DNA of 64,000 bases from a bacterium (GCA_029580855.1 JAKPQH010000037.1:1-64000); one strand, 5' to 3'. Numbered from the stretch's first letter, positions 34,098-43,688 are shown. Numbers and translations: made by a program. Notes: generated by a model not told the origin, from the sequence alone.

Positions 34098-35677
34098 CGA
34101 TCCGGGGCGGGGCAAGCCGGGCGCACGACCGCCAGCCGGGTGGAGCGGGCCACGCCATGGTGGGCGCGCCGCCCGAGGCGTGGTCCGGCGTCGACCGCGG
34201 GTCTCTGGCGCTCGTCGCGCTGATCGCCCTGGCGTTCGTATCCATGCTCCCCAACCTCCGGTCCTTCGAGCTCACCTTGGAGGAACCCCGCCGGGCGCTC
34301 GTCGCGTACGAGATGTGGTTCAGCGGAACCTACCTCCAGCCCACGCTCCTGGGCGAGCCCTACTTCAACAAACCGCCGCTGTTCAACTGGCTCGTCATTT
34401 TCGCGTCGGCGCTCTTCGGCTGGGGCGGGTTCGCCGTCCGGGTGGTTTCCCTCACCTTCACCGCCCTGACGGCTCTGCTCGTGTATCTGACCGCAAAACG
34501 ACTCATCGGGGATCGGAACGCCGGTCTCCTCGCGGCGCTGATCTATGTCGCCTTCGCCGACAACCTGTACCACTACGGATGGATCGGGGAAATCGACGCC
34601 ACGCTCACCTTCTTTGTGTTCGGCACGATGCTGTGCCTTTGGAGCGCGTTCGAGACCGGCAAGAACCGCTACCTGGTCCTCGCCGGGCTGAATACGGGGC
34701 TCACCTTCCTGCTCAAAGGTTTCCCCGCATACGCCTTCTTTGTTCTGACGCTTGCCGCGCTCGCCGTGCGTTACCGGCGGTATCGTCTGCCGTTCACGGC
34801 GGCGTCCGTCGCGGCGTATGCGGCGTCGCTGGCGGCTCCCGCGGCGTGGATCCTCGGGACGGACGCGCCCTCGATATATCTGCACCGGCTGTTTTTCGAG
34901 AGCCTCAGCCGCGCCGCGCCCTCGCATGGCGTGGGGGAGGTCGTGCTCCATCTGGCGAGCTATCCCCTGCTGACCATCAAGCAGCTCCTCCCGCTGAGCG
35001 TGGTGATTCCATTTCTCCTCTGGAAGGAGAAGCCGGCCCTCGTCGAAAACGTCCGGGGGCTCCTGCTTATGGCCGGCGTGAACTACGCTCCGTACTGGCT
35101 TTCCGTCGGCAGCCGGGGCCGGTATGTGCTTCCGCTGTTCCCCTTGGCGGCCCTGGCATTTGCCTATCTGCTGCACGCGGCCCACGAACGGTGGAAGACG
35201 TTGGCGCTGGTACTCATCGCCGCCGCCGTCGTGGGGCGGTTCGGGTACGGCCTCGTGGGATTCCCCTGGATGATGGAGAAGCGCGGTTCGCTGCGCGTTG
35301 TCGGACAGGACATCGCCCGTCGCCTGGATGGCGAGTCGCGCGTCGGCGGCGCGTGTGCGGTATATGCGCTCGTCTATTATGTCAACGTCAACGCCGGGGT
35401 CAGGGTGACGTCCGAGACGGCGCTCGGCGACTGGCGGTATCTGGTCAGCTGTGAGGGTGCGAGGGACGGGAGGCTGCTCGCGGAGTACACGACCCGCCGG
35501 CACACGGTGTTCCTGTACGCGAGGCGATCCGCAGACTTCCCGCGTGATCCGCGAGGGAATCCGGCCGGGGCCCCGTTCCGGCCTGTACGAGGACTCGGCG
35601 TGGTCTCGAGCGGCGGTGCGGGGTTGACCGGAGGAGCGTGGCGGTGGGCGACACTGCGACTCGAATTTCCGTGGTGA
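34094..35677 (+). CDS. GT39/ArnT-like integral membrane glycosyltransferase
   Basis: 527 aa starting at a GTG that overlaps the upstream stop. About twelve membrane helices. The first loop has LTLEEPRRALVAYEMWFSGTYLQPTLLGEPYFNKPPLFNWLVI, the classic ArnT-like motif with acidic residue and NKPPLF that binds a polyprenyl-phosphate sugar donor. Later loops include YGWIGEIDATLTFF and GVNYAPYWLSVGSRGRYVLPLFP, also family-typical. This is the better-conserved of the two GT39-type proteins in the locus. It may decorate lipid A or the polysaccharide at the periplasmic face. Confidence 0.9.
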   Translation: MTIRGGASRAHDRQPGGAGHAMVGAPPEAWSGVDRGSLALVALIALAFVSMLPNLRSFELTLEEPRRALVAYEMWFSGTYLQPTLLGEPYFNKPPLFNWLVIFASALFGWGGFAVRVVSLTFTALTALLVYLTAKRLIGDRNAGLLAALIYVAFADNLYHYGWIGEIDATLTFFVFGTMLCLWSAFETGKNRYLVLAGLNTGLTFLLKGFPAYAFFVLTLAALAVRYRRYRLPFTAASVAAYAASLAAPAAWILGTDAPSIYLHRLFFESLSRAAPSHGVGEVVLHLASYPLLTIKQLLPLSVVIPFLLWKEKPALVENVRGLLLMAGVNYAPYWLSVGSRGRYVLPLFPLAALAFAYLLHAAHERWKTLALVLIAAAVVGRFGYGLVGFPWMMEKRGSLRVVGQDIARRLDGESRVGGACAVYALVYYVNVNAGVRVTSETALGDWRYLVSCEGARDGRLLAEYTTRRHTVFLYARRSADFPRDPRGNPAGAPFRPVRGLGVVSSGGAGLTGGAWRWATLRLEFPW

Positions 35678-36495
35678 TCTGCTGCGCGAACGTCGCGGAC
35701 ACGATCGAGGCGGCCTGTCGATCGGTCGCCTGGGCCGATGAGCTGGTGGTGGTCGACTCGGGCTCGACGGATTCCACCGCGGACATCGCGAAGCGGTTCG
35801 CCACCCGATACGTCGTGGAGCCGTGGCGCGGGTACAAGGAGCAGAAGCGGTTCGGCACCGGGCTTTGCCGCAATGACTGGGTCTTCGTGCTCGACGGCGA
35901 CGAGGAGTGCTCGCCGGAGCTCGGGGACGAGATCGGGGGCCTGTCCGCCGCGGATCTGGACCGCTACGATCTCTTTCTGATGCGACGGCGGAATTACCTC
36001 ATGGGCCGGCACGTGCGCGCATTCAGTCCGGATTGGCAGCGCCGCCTCATGCACCGCACGCGATGCCGTTGGGCGGACGCCGATTTGCACGAACGGCCGA
36101 TCCCGAGCCATCCGTCCCGTGTCGCGCGGTTACGAGGCTGGATGCTCCATCGGCGCTATAGCCGGGGTGGGTTCACAGATTACTTCGACGGGCGCCGGGC
36201 GGACAGCTGGCTGCCCCTCGCCGCGGCAGAAATGATCCGCCGCGGCAAACACTGCCACTGGCTGGACCTGCTCGCACGGCCCGCGCTCGCGTTTGTCAAA
36301 TTCTATCTGCTGAAGGGTGGTTTCCTGGATGGAAAATTCGGCCTGCTGATCGCGCAGCGGGTCGCGGTGGCGGTTCAGCTGAAATACGCGATCCTCTGGG
36401 CAGCCGACGAGGGCATCTCTTGGAACACGCGAAGCGATCACGCCCGCCCGGATTCCAGCCATCCGTCCGCCTCCGACGATGCGGGTCCAACCTAA
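35638..36495 (+). CDS. Glycosyltransferase family 2, WaaE-like (LPS core type)
   Basis: A GT-A transferase of 285 aa whose start overlaps the GT39 gene by 40 bp. ISVVICCANVADTIEAACRSVAWADELVVVDSGSTDSTADIA is the N-terminal nucleotide site, and DWVFVLDGDEECSPEL holds the DxD. Downstream RRRNYLMGRHVRAFSPDWQRRLMHRTRCRWADADLHE is characteristic of the WaaE/KdtX beta-1,4-glucosyltransferase group that works on LPS inner core. The C-terminal half has a hydrophobic segment (LALAFVKFYLLKGGFLDG...). A core-sugar function supports LPS rather than a free exopolysaccharide. Confidence 0.9.
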   Translation: MAVGDTATRISVVICCANVADTIEAACRSVAWADELVVVDSGSTDSTADIAKRFATRYVVEPWRGYKEQKRFGTGLCRNDWVFVLDGDEECSPELGDEIGGLSAADLDRYDLFLMRRRNYLMGRHVRAFSPDWQRRLMHRTRCRWADADLHERPIPSHPSRVARLRGWMLHRRYSRGGFTDYFDGRRADSWLPLAAAEMIRRGKHCHWLDLLARPALAFVKFYLLKGGFLDGKFGLLIAQRVAVAVQLKYAILWAADEGISWNTRSDHARPDSSHPSASDDAGPT

Positions 36496-36520
36496 CCCAG
36501 ACGCGCCGCAGGGGGCGAGC

Positions 36521-37777
36521 ATGATGCGGCGCCTTGCCTGTCACCCCTGGGTGCGGCGAATCCTGATCGGCGCGTGCCTCGCCATCGTCATCGTGCAGGC
36601 CGCCGTGATCGCGCACCGGCGGGAAACACGCATCGGCGACTACGACATCTCCCGGGAGATGGGGCGACGGTTTCTCGCCGGCGAGCACCTGTATGGCGGC
36701 GGATTGCACTACCCGTACACGCCCAGCGCCGCGCTGTCCTTCGCGCCGCTGGCCTTGCTGCCGCCGGGGCTCGGGCTGGCCATGCGCTACGCGGCGGCGG
36801 TGGGGGGGCTCTGGCTGACGCTGCGCCTGCTGCGCACGATGGTCGGGAGGCGGCGTCGGCTGGATGCGGCCACGGCCCTCTCCGTGGAAATCATCACGCT
36901 GGTCCTGGGAGCCCAGTACATCCTCCGCGACCTCGACGACGGGGGGCCCCACCTTCTCCTGCTGACGATTGTCGTCGGGGGGGTGTATTGCCTTTCACGC
37001 GGGCGCCAGCTCCTGGGAGCCGTGTGGCTGGGGCTGGTGACGGTACTGAAGGCGCCGGTCGGCCTGCTCCTGCCGTTCCTGCTGTGGAAGCGCCAGTGGA
37101 GGCCGGCGGGGTTTGCCGTCGCCGCCGCCTTGGTGTGGACGGTGCTCCCCATGGCGTGGATGGGGCCGGCGAGCTGGTGGAGCCACGAAGTGGAATGGGC
37201 CCGCACGGCGCTGCAATCCGCGCTCGGCAATCCGACACCCGGGGTTCGGGCCAGCGAGCAGCGGGTGCAGAACCAGTCTCTCACGGTGGCGGCGAGGCGG
37301 TACCTGGAAAGCTATCCCGAGGGTCACCCCTTGCGCATCTCCCATCCCGCTTACGTGGCGTTTCTGGATCTGGATCCCGCGGCGGCGCGCCGGGCGGGCG
37401 CCGGCATCGTCGGGGTCCTGGTCCTCGCCTGCGCCTGGCTCATGCGGAGGCCGTACCGGGGCGCGGATGATCCGGGCTGGCTCCTGGAATGCAGCGCCGT
37501 CCTGATCCTGGCCCTGCTCCTGTCGCCGGTGACTTGGCTTCAGCACCTGGTGTTCGTCGTGCCGGCGCTCTACCTGATCGCGGCCGAGGGGTGCGGCCGC
37601 ACCCTCGGCGCGCCGGCGCTGGCGGCGATGGGGCTCTACGCCGTCCCGGCGCTCTTGCTGAACCGGGAGGTGCTGGGAAAAGATCTCAGCCTGCTGATCC
37701 TGAGCTACCACGTGCACACGCTGGCGTTGCTGCTCGTCCTCGCCGTGGTTCTGCTCCGGCGGCCCACCGCGGACTGA
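36521..37777 (+). CDS. GT87/DUF2029 polyprenyl-phosphate mannosyltransferase-like membrane protein
   Basis: 418 aa with about ten membrane helices. The first loop has RIGDYDISREMGRRFLAGEHLYGGGLHYPYTPSAALSFAPLALLP, typical of GT87 enzymes that use polyprenyl-phosphate mannose. The C-terminal SPVTWLQHLVFVVPALYLI is a family signature. I took the ATG at 36521, which has a GGGGGCGAG just upstream; an ATG at 36479 would overlap the previous gene. It is the last gene of the plus-strand polysaccharide operon and is followed by the terminator at 37836-37866. Confidence 0.85.
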   Translation: MMRRLACHPWVRRILIGACLAIVIVQAAVIAHRRETRIGDYDISREMGRRFLAGEHLYGGGLHYPYTPSAALSFAPLALLPPGLGLAMRYAAAVGGLWLTLRLLRTMVGRRRRLDAATALSVEIITLVLGAQYILRDLDDGGPHLLLLTIVVGGVYCLSRGRQLLGAVWLGLVTVLKAPVGLLLPFLLWKRQWRPAGFAVAAALVWTVLPMAWMGPASWWSHEVEWARTALQSALGNPTPGVRASEQRVQNQSLTVAARRYLESYPEGHPLRISHPAYVAFLDLDPAAARRAGAGIVGVLVLACAWLMRRPYRGADDPGWLLECSAVLILALLLSPVTWLQHLVFVVPALYLIAAEGCGRTLGAPALAAMGLYAVPALLLNREVLGKDLSLLILSYHVHTLALLLVLAVVLLRRPTAD

Positions 37778-37835
37778 CGCCGCGCCCCGTCCAATCTCGG
37801 GCGGGATGCCCGTTGGCCCGAGGCGGGACAAAAAG

Positions 37836-37866
37836 AGCGGGGGGCCGACCCGCTCGGCCCCCCGCT
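37836..37866 (-). terminator. Strong intrinsic terminator between convergent operons
   Basis: A perfect 13-bp inverted repeat (37836-37848 and 37854-37866, AGCGGGGGGCCGA with its complement) around a 5-nt loop. On the minus strand the stem is followed by CTCTTTTTG, so it ends the hutH-binding protein transcript that stops at 37897. On the plus strand only TTT follows, so it may act weakly on the polysaccharide operon too. Confidence 0.88.
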
Positions 37867-37896
37867 TTGGCTGATCGCGTCGAACGTCGGCGCCGC

Positions 37897-39063
37897 TCAG
37901 TTCACCGGCGGGGTGATGACCTCGGGGTTGTCCACGACGCCGTGGCGGTGAAACTTCCCGTCCTTGACGATCTGGAACTGCACGGGCTTGACCACCTCGC
38001 CCTTCACGAAGCGACTGATCTTCCCCGTCAAACCGTTGTAGTCCTTGGTCTCGTTCAGGGCCTTGATGATGCTCTCCCGGTTTGTGCCGCCCGCCCGCCC
38101 GATGGCGTTGGCCAGGATCATGAACGCGTCGAAACTGGAGGCGCCCACCATGTCGGGGTCGATGTTGTACGCCTGCTTGTAGTTTTTGAGGTAGTTCTGG
38201 ACCACCGGTCGCGGATCGTCCCGGTCCAGGTTGGTCGCGATGATGACACCCTCCGCGGTGCCTTTCGCCAGCTCGATGAACTTCGGCGAGTCGAAACCCT
38301 CCTCGGCGAGGATCTGGGTCGTGAGACCCAGCTCCTTGGCCTGCAGTGTCATCAGGGCCGCGACATCGTAGTATCCGGCGGCAAAGATGAGGTCCGGGTG
38401 GGCCTCCTTGATTCTGGTCAGGAAGGGCCGGAAGTCCTTCTCGCCGGGGTACTTGTAGACCTGCTGGAGGACCGGCTTGGACCCCAGCGCCTCGGCGCGC
38501 TTGGCGAAGCCGGCGGAGATCTCGCGACCGAAGTCGTTGTCCATGTTGATGATGGCGGGTTTCTTGCTTTTCAGCACCTTCACCGCGTACTCGCCCGCCG
38601 CGCCGCCCTCGACCTCGCCGAGGAAGCCGTTCCGGAAGTTGGAGTCGCTGCCTTTTGTCACGTCCGGGTGGACGGCGTAGCCCGCGACCATGGGAACGCG
38701 GGCCTTCGCGAAGATGGGGGCCGTGACACGGGTCGGTCCGCTGTACGAGCCGCTCACCACCCCGACCACCTGGTCCTTCTCGATCAGCTTGTTGGCGATA
38801 GCCACCGCTTCCTGCGGATTCAGACGATCGTCGTAGACGATCAGCTCCACCTTTTTGCCCAGAATCCCTCCGGCGGCGTTCACCTCCTTTACCGCCAGAT
38901 CGACGGACTGTTTGGCGCTGGCGCCGTCGGCGGCTACGGGCCCCGTGATCGGCGCAAAGAACCCGATCTTGATGGTCTCCTGCGCCGCGGCGGGCACGGC
39001 GAGCCAGACCGCGGATACGGCAAGGGCGAGCCGCAGGGCGAGCGTCGTTCGCAACCGCGTCAT
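37897..39063 (-). CDS. LIV-type ABC transporter substrate-binding protein
   Basis: Periplasmic receptor of 388 aa in the Peripla_BP_6 family. The N-terminus is a signal peptide ending VPAAAQ-ETIKIGFFAPITGPVAADG. Conserved ligand-fold segments follow: VVGVVSGSYSGPTRVTAPIFAKARVPMVAGYA and a PDLIFAAGYYDVAALMTLQAKELGL hinge region. A GAGGAGG lies 8 nt upstream of the ATG. It follows hutH in the same operon (132-bp gap) and is the natural partner of livHMGF at 5788-9688, which has no binding protein of its own. Histidine or another amino acid is the likely ligand, by context only. Confidence 0.93.
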   Translation of the reverse strand: MTRLRTTLALRLALAVSAVWLAVPAAAQETIKIGFFAPITGPVAADGASAKQSVDLAVKEVNAAGGILGKKVELIVYDDRLNPQEAVAIANKLIEKDQVVGVVSGSYSGPTRVTAPIFAKARVPMVAGYAVHPDVTKGSDSNFRNGFLGEVEGGAAGEYAVKVLKSKKPAIINMDNDFGREISAGFAKRAEALGSKPVLQQVYKYPGEKDFRPFLTRIKEAHPDLIFAAGYYDVAALMTLQAKELGLTTQILAEEGFDSPKFIELAKGTAEGVIIATNLDRDDPRPVVQNYLKNYKQAYNIDPDMVGASSFDAFMILANAIGRAGGTNRESIIKALNETKDYNGLTGKISRFVKGEVVKPVQFQIVKDGKFHRHGVVDNPEVITPPVN

Positions 39064-39194
39064 GTTCAGGTCCTCCTCTTCATCGGTTCGGATCGGGCCG
39101 GGACCACCGTCCTGCGGGCCCGGCGTGCACCGCCGGCAATTCGGTCACCGCGAGACGCCGTTCGTCAAGCGCCGCCCGGGTCCGGGGCATGGGT

Positions 39195-40721
39195 TCAGGC
39201 CAGGGGGCCGACGGCGGCAACGACGCCGGCGAGGACGGTTCCGTCCTCCAGCAGGGAGAGCACGCGATCCAGGTCGGGCCGCAGCGAGCGGTCCTGCGCG
39301 ATGTGCGGCACGACGCGCCGCAGGCACTCGTACGCCGCCTGGGGCCCGCGGCCGGCGCGCAGAGGCCGGAGGAAGTCCAGCCCCTGGGCCGCGCAGAGAA
39401 ACTCCAGGGCCAGGATCGTGGCCAGCCGGTCGGCGACCTGCGCGGCTTTCACGGCCGCGAACCAACCCATGCTGACGAAGTCCTCCTTGTTGCCGGTGGT
39501 GGGGATGGACTGCACCGAGGCGGGCGAGGCGAGGACGCGAGCCTCCGCCGCGAGGGCGGCGGCGGAGATCTGCGCCATCATGAAGCCCGAGTTCAGTCCG
39601 CTCGCCTCGATGAGAAACGGCGGCAGCTCGCTGAGCTGCGGGTTCACCAGCCGTTCGATCCGCCGCTCCACGAAGCCGCAGAGGCCGGCCAGGGCGACGG
39701 CGAGGAGATCCAGGGCGACCGCAACGGGGTGGCCGTGAAAGTTCCCGCCCGAGAGCACGTCGCGGCCTTCGGGAAACACCAGCGGGTTGTCGGTGGCCGC
39801 GTTCAGTTCGCGCGCGAGCACGGCCTCGACAAAGGCCAGGGCGTCGCGCACACCCCCGTGGACCTGGGGGATGCACCGCAGCGTGTAGCTGTCCTGGATC
39901 TTGCCGCAATCCTTGTGGGACACGTTGATCTCGGAGTCCTGGAGCAGGCGGCGGAGATTCTCGGCGGTGGCGATCTGCCCCGGATGCGGGCGCACGGCCT
40001 GGAGGCGCGGGTCGAAGGGGACAAAGGAGCCGCGCAGCGCCTCCAGGGTCATGGTCGAGGCCACGTCCGCAAGCGTCAGGAGCCGCGCGGAGCGCGCGTA
40101 GGCCAGGGCCCCGATGGCGGTCAGGCCGCAGGTGCCGTTGATGAGGGCCAGCCCCTCCTTGGCTTTGAGGGTCAGCGGCGCCAGGCCCGCGCGACGCAGC
40201 GCCTCGGCGCCGGGGAGGCGCTCTCCGTCGCAGACGGCTTCGCCCTCGCCGATCAGGACCAGGGATAGATGGGCAAGCGGCGCCAGATCGCCGCTGGCGC
40301 CGACGGAGCCGCGCTCGGGGATCACGGGATGGATGCGCCGGTTGAGCAGCTCGCACAGGAGCTCGATGACCTCGGGCCGGACGCCCGAATACCCCTTCGC
40401 CAGGACGTTGGCGCGGAGCAGCATCGTGGCCCGCGTCTCGGCTTCGCCCAGCGGGTTGCCCGTTCCCAGGGCGTGGCTGCGGAGCAGGTTGGCCTGCAAG
40501 GCGTCGCGATCGGCCCCACCGATAAACACGTCGCTCAGCGGCCCGAACCCGGTGCTCACCCCGTAGATCTTCCGCTCGTCGGTCAGCGCCGCCTCGATCA
40601 CGGCGCGCGCCGCCCGCACCTTCGGACGCGCGGCGGGGTCGAGTCCCACCGGCGCCCCGTCCCGCGCCACGCGCTCGAGGTCCGCCAGCGTCAACCGTTC
40701 GCCGTCCAACAGGATCGTCAT
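39195..40721 (-). CDS. hutH: Histidine ammonia-lyase
   Basis: First step of histidine degradation, releasing ammonia to give urocanate. 508 aa, the normal length. The Ala-Ser-Gly that cyclises to the MIO electrophile is intact in SVGASGDLAPLAHL, near residue 145. Other signatures are KIYGVSTGFGPLSD near the N-terminus, SYTLRCIPQVHGG and SIPTTGNKEDFVSMG near the C-terminus. The ATG at 40721 is chosen because homology begins there; a longer frame to 40907 would cover the promoter. It is upstream of the LIV-type binding protein, with promoter at 40770-40799. Confidence 0.97.
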   Translation of the reverse strand: MTILLDGERLTLADLERVARDGAPVGLDPAARPKVRAARAVIEAALTDERKIYGVSTGFGPLSDVFIGGADRDALQANLLRSHALGTGNPLGEAETRATMLLRANVLAKGYSGVRPEVIELLCELLNRRIHPVIPERGSVGASGDLAPLAHLSLVLIGEGEAVCDGERLPGAEALRRAGLAPLTLKAKEGLALINGTCGLTAIGALAYARSARLLTLADVASTMTLEALRGSFVPFDPRLQAVRPHPGQIATAENLRRLLQDSEINVSHKDCGKIQDSYTLRCIPQVHGGVRDALAFVEAVLARELNAATDNPLVFPEGRDVLSGGNFHGHPVAVALDLLAVALAGLCGFVERRIERLVNPQLSELPPFLIEASGLNSGFMMAQISAAALAAEARVLASPASVQSIPTTGNKEDFVSMGWFAAVKAAQVADRLATILALEFLCAAQGLDFLRPLRAGRGPQAAYECLRRVVPHIAQDRSLRPDLDRVLSLLEDGTVLAGVVAAVGPLA

Positions 40722-40769
40722 CGCCGACTCCCGCCGTGTTTCAAGGGTGCGTGCCCCGCGTCTGCGCGA

Positions 40770-40799
40770 AGCATAGACCCGCCCGGGAATCCGCGTCAA
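40770..40799 (-). promoter_or_regulatory. Promoter for hutH
   Basis: The minus strand reads TTGACG, 18 nt, TATGCT, about 50 nt upstream of the hutH ATG. It faces away from the plus-strand promoter at 40825-40854, 25 bp away. Confidence 0.6.
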
Positions 40800-40824
40800 T
40801 CGTAAAACCGGAGGACGATCCGGG

Positions 40825-40854
40825 TTGACACGGGTCCCGCACGAGCGGTAGTGT
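40825..40854 (+). promoter_or_regulatory. Promoter for the NHL-repeat gene
   Basis: TTGACA, 18 nt, TAGTGT, about 85 nt upstream of the ATG at 40940. The -10 variant TAGNNT recurs at 43660, 48697 and 50785. Confidence 0.55.
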
Positions 40855-40939
40855 GACTCGACTCCGGACCGGTGTGTCCGGGATGACGGGTGGATGCTTT
40901 GGCGCACGGAGCCGGATGCGGCGGGAGGTGTGACGCGAC

Positions 40940-41875
40940 ATGCTGTACGGAAAAGGCACGTACCGGTACGAGCTGGTGCAGGGGTGGGCCAAACTGCCCG
41001 CGGGCGAGTCGTTTGTGGACGTGGGGGGCGTGTGCACCGATGCGAGCGGGCGGGTGTACGTCCTGAGCCGGACGGAGTATCCCATCACGGTGTTTGACCG
41101 CGACGGGACCATGGTGTCCCGGTGGGGGAAAGGCCTCTTCGCGCGGGCGCATGGGAGCTGTATCGGGCCCGACGGCTCCATCTGGTGCACCGATGATCGG
41201 AACCACACGGTGTCTGAGTTCACCCAGGACGGAAAGCTTCTGAAGAGTCTGGGGACCAAGGACAAGCCGTCCGACACCGGGTACCGCGAGGCCGCGGACC
41301 TCTTCGAGCGGCTGGCGTCCATCACACACGGAGGCCCGCCCTTCAACCGGCCCACCGGGGTGGCGGTCGCCCCGTCGGGAGACCTCTACATCACGGACGG
41401 GTACGGCAACGCACGGGTACACCGCTTCAGCGCCGACGGCCGCCTCATGTCGTCGTGGGGCGAGCCGGGCCCCGGCCCGTCGCAGTTCCGGCTGCCTCAC
41501 CATCTGTGGGTGGACCGATCGAACCGCGTCTGGGTGGCGGATCGTGAGAACTCCCGGATCCAGATCTTCCGCGAGGACGGCAAGTTCCTCACGCAGTGGA
41601 CCGACCTCTTCCGGCCGACGGGCGTCTGTATCGACAAGGACGACATCGTCTACGTGAGCGAGCTGTGCATGCGGGTGAGCGTCTTCAGCATGGACGGCGA
41701 GCTGCTGGCGCGCTGGGGAAACGACGGGAACACGGGCGAGGAACGTCTGTTCGTGGCGCCCCACGTCATCACCGTGGATGACCGGGGCGACCTGTACGTG
41801 GGCGAGGTGGCCATGACCCACGCCAAGCTGAACCGCGGCGCCCGCACCCTGCAGAAATTTGTCCGGCGCGGCTGA
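40940..41875 (+). CDS. NHL-repeat beta-propeller protein
   Basis: 311 aa, no signal peptide visible. At least five NHL-type blades are readable: VDVGGVCTDASGRVYVLSRTEYPITVFDRDG, HGSCIGPDGSIWCTDDRNHTVSEFTQDG, NRPTGVAVAPSGDLYITDGYGNARVHRFSADG, LPHHLWVDRSNRVWVADRENSRIQIFREDG and RPTGVCIDKDDIVYVSELCMRVSVFSMDG. NHL propellers bind peptides, sugars or RNA, or act as lyases and hydrolases; some family members resemble the peptidylglycine alpha-hydroxyglycine lyase. A GGGAGGTG lies 10 nt before the ATG. It is transcribed alone, divergent from hutH. Function unknown. Confidence 0.9.
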   Translation: MLYGKGTYRYELVQGWAKLPAGESFVDVGGVCTDASGRVYVLSRTEYPITVFDRDGTMVSRWGKGLFARAHGSCIGPDGSIWCTDDRNHTVSEFTQDGKLLKSLGTKDKPSDTGYREAADLFERLASITHGGPPFNRPTGVAVAPSGDLYITDGYGNARVHRFSADGRLMSSWGEPGPGPSQFRLPHHLWVDRSNRVWVADRENSRIQIFREDGKFLTQWTDLFRPTGVCIDKDDIVYVSELCMRVSVFSMDGELLARWGNDGNTGEERLFVAPHVITVDDRGDLYVGEVAMTHAKLNRGARTLQKFVRRG

Positions 41876-41997
41876 GTCCGTGCCGGCGTCCCGGACGACG
41901 GGCGGGGCGGGGGTTGCGGTCTCGCCCGCGTCGCTCCCGCGGTCCGGGCTTCAGGACGTGCGTCCGTCGTGCGCGTCCTGTGGCCAGGAACGTCGGC

Positions 41998-43467
41998 TCA
42001 GATCAGGAGCGCGGGTGTCGTCTCGTCGTCCAGGGGCCAGATGGGCCGCTGGACTCTCCGGTACGGGATCTTGCGGTAGTCGCGGCGCAACGGCCCGTCC
42101 GACTCGACGTAGATCACCTGCGCGGCGATCGGCCCGAAATTCCCCATGAAGTGGTTGGTCGATTTTACCACCACCAGCTTTTTTGCGGTTGGCTCGATTC
42201 CGACGTTCCGGAACAGCTCCAGGCCCAGCGCCTGGGTGCGGTTCGAGATCAGGACCACCTCGACTCCGCCCGCTCGGACCGCGGCACAATCGCCCAGGGG
42301 CACCTGCGTCGGGCCGAAGCTCTGCCAGGCGTCCCGCCTGAGGCCGATCACCGTGACCTGCGCGTCCATGGGCTGGCCGGAGGCCGGGCCGATCTTGCCG
42401 CCGAAGCGCAGCGCGAGCGCGCCGCCCAGACCGGCGTCGAAGCAGAGGCGCACCGCGATCGGGTCCCAGATCGGACCCAGGGCGGCGTTGCCCACCCGAC
42501 GCTCCATCATCCGGCGCAGGATGGTGGTGTTGTCCGACGGGGCGCCGCCGCCGGCGTTGTCGGCGGGGTCGGCCATGATCACCGGCATCCCCTCGACCGC
42601 GAGCGCCGCCTGGATGCCGCCGTCGACATCGTAAAAGTGCGGCAGCGTCCTGCCGCGCATCGCCATGAACTCCTCACCGATCCTCGTCGCGATGGCATCG
42701 CCCCGGGCCTTGTCCCTGTCCATGACCACCAGGATGCGCCCCCCCAGCTCCGGCACGTCTGCATACGGGAAGCAGTGATTGATGGAGATGGAGAGCACGC
42801 CGTCCTTTCCTTCCATGGCTTTGACCTTGTCCACGAAGGCGCGCATCAGGGGCAGGGTGGTCGGGTAGCTGCCGATCTGACGGCAGTCGTAGAGGGACGT
42901 GACCGGCTCGACCTCGCCGCGAACGGTCCGGAGCACGAGCGTGAGGAGTTCCTCCGCCCGTTCGACCACGTCGGTGTGCGGAAACTCCTTGTACAGGACC
43001 ACGATGTCCGAGAGACGCACCCGCTTGACCGTGAGGTGGCAGTGGAGATCCAGCTCGACCCCGATGGTGCAGGCCGGGCCGACGATGGCCCGCACCCGTT
43101 CGATGACGTCCCCCTCCACGTCGTCGTACCCGTCGGCGACCATGGCCCCGTGCAGGCCGAGCAGCACGCCGTCCAGGGGCATCGCGCGCCGAACCTGTTC
43201 GAGGATCTCGTCGCGGAGGAACTCGTAATCCTTGCGCACCGTGGTCCCGGCGGGGCTGGCGGCGAAACAGCTGCCCTCGACGAGGGTGAAGCCCTCCGCG
43301 GCGGCGCGGCGGCGCGCGACCCAGAGCGGCGCCGTGCACATCCGCGGCGCATCGTCGGGATGCTGGCCGGGGCGCAGGAACACGCTCTCCTTGAAGCCGG
43401 CGAGGCTCGTGGGCATGGGCGAGAACATGTTGCTCTCTGTGGCGATGGTTGCGGAAAAAATGCGCAT
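41998..43467 (-). CDS. M81-family metallopeptidase, MlrC-like
   Basis: 489 aa. MlrC is the zinc peptidase that completes breakdown of linear microcystin peptides, but most family members have other unknown substrates. Family segments are the N-terminus MRIFSATIATESNMFSP, the zinc site VELDLHCHLTVKRVRL (D-x-H), LYKEFPHTDVVER with a further His, and the C-terminal ADPADNAGGGAPSDNTTILRRMMERRV. It is divergent from a peptide-type ABC importer (43778-47285) with facing promoters in between, which suggests it cleaves an imported oligopeptide or related amide. That link is inferred. Confidence 0.93.
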   Translation of the reverse strand: MRIFSATIATESNMFSPMPTSLAGFKESVFLRPGQHPDDAPRMCTAPLWVARRRAAAEGFTLVEGSCFAASPAGTTVRKDYEFLRDEILEQVRRAMPLDGVLLGLHGAMVADGYDDVEGDVIERVRAIVGPACTIGVELDLHCHLTVKRVRLSDIVVLYKEFPHTDVVERAEELLTLVLRTVRGEVEPVTSLYDCRQIGSYPTTLPLMRAFVDKVKAMEGKDGVLSISINHCFPYADVPELGGRILVVMDRDKARGDAIATRIGEEFMAMRGRTLPHFYDVDGGIQAALAVEGMPVIMADPADNAGGGAPSDNTTILRRMMERRVGNAALGPIWDPIAVRLCFDAGLGGALALRFGGKIGPASGQPMDAQVTVIGLRRDAWQSFGPTQVPLGDCAAVRAGGVEVVLISNRTQALGLELFRNVGIEPTAKKLVVVKSTNHFMGNFGPIAAQVIYVESDGPLRRDYRKIPYRRVQRPIWPLDDETTPALLI

Positions 43468-43587
43468 GGTGTACCTCCAGGCCGATCAAGTCGAACCGGC
43501 TTCAGACAGGAGAAGATATTTTCCGAGCGTGCGGCGGCGGAGTCCGGCCCCCGTCGGTTCTTCTCGTCGCGGCCGGACCGAGGCGCT

Positions 43588-43616
43588 GGATACCGCGAAT
43601 CACACCGACGCGTCAA
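43588..43616 (-). promoter_or_regulatory. Promoter for the MlrC-like gene
   Basis: The minus strand reads TTGACG, 17 nt, GTATCC. It is about 120 nt upstream of the ATG at 43467, and 44 bp from the divergent promoter at 43660-43688, so one operator could control both. Confidence 0.55.
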
Positions 43617-43659
43617 GAAGAAATGTTTCCGGCGGCACGGGCGCGGACGGCCTTTCGGA

Positions 43660-43688
43660 TTGACACGGGAATCCGGCCAGCATAGTCT
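43660..43688 (+). promoter_or_regulatory. Promoter for the peptide-type ABC importer
   Basis: TTGACA, 17 nt, TAGTCT, about 90 nt upstream of the ATG at 43778. Confidence 0.6.
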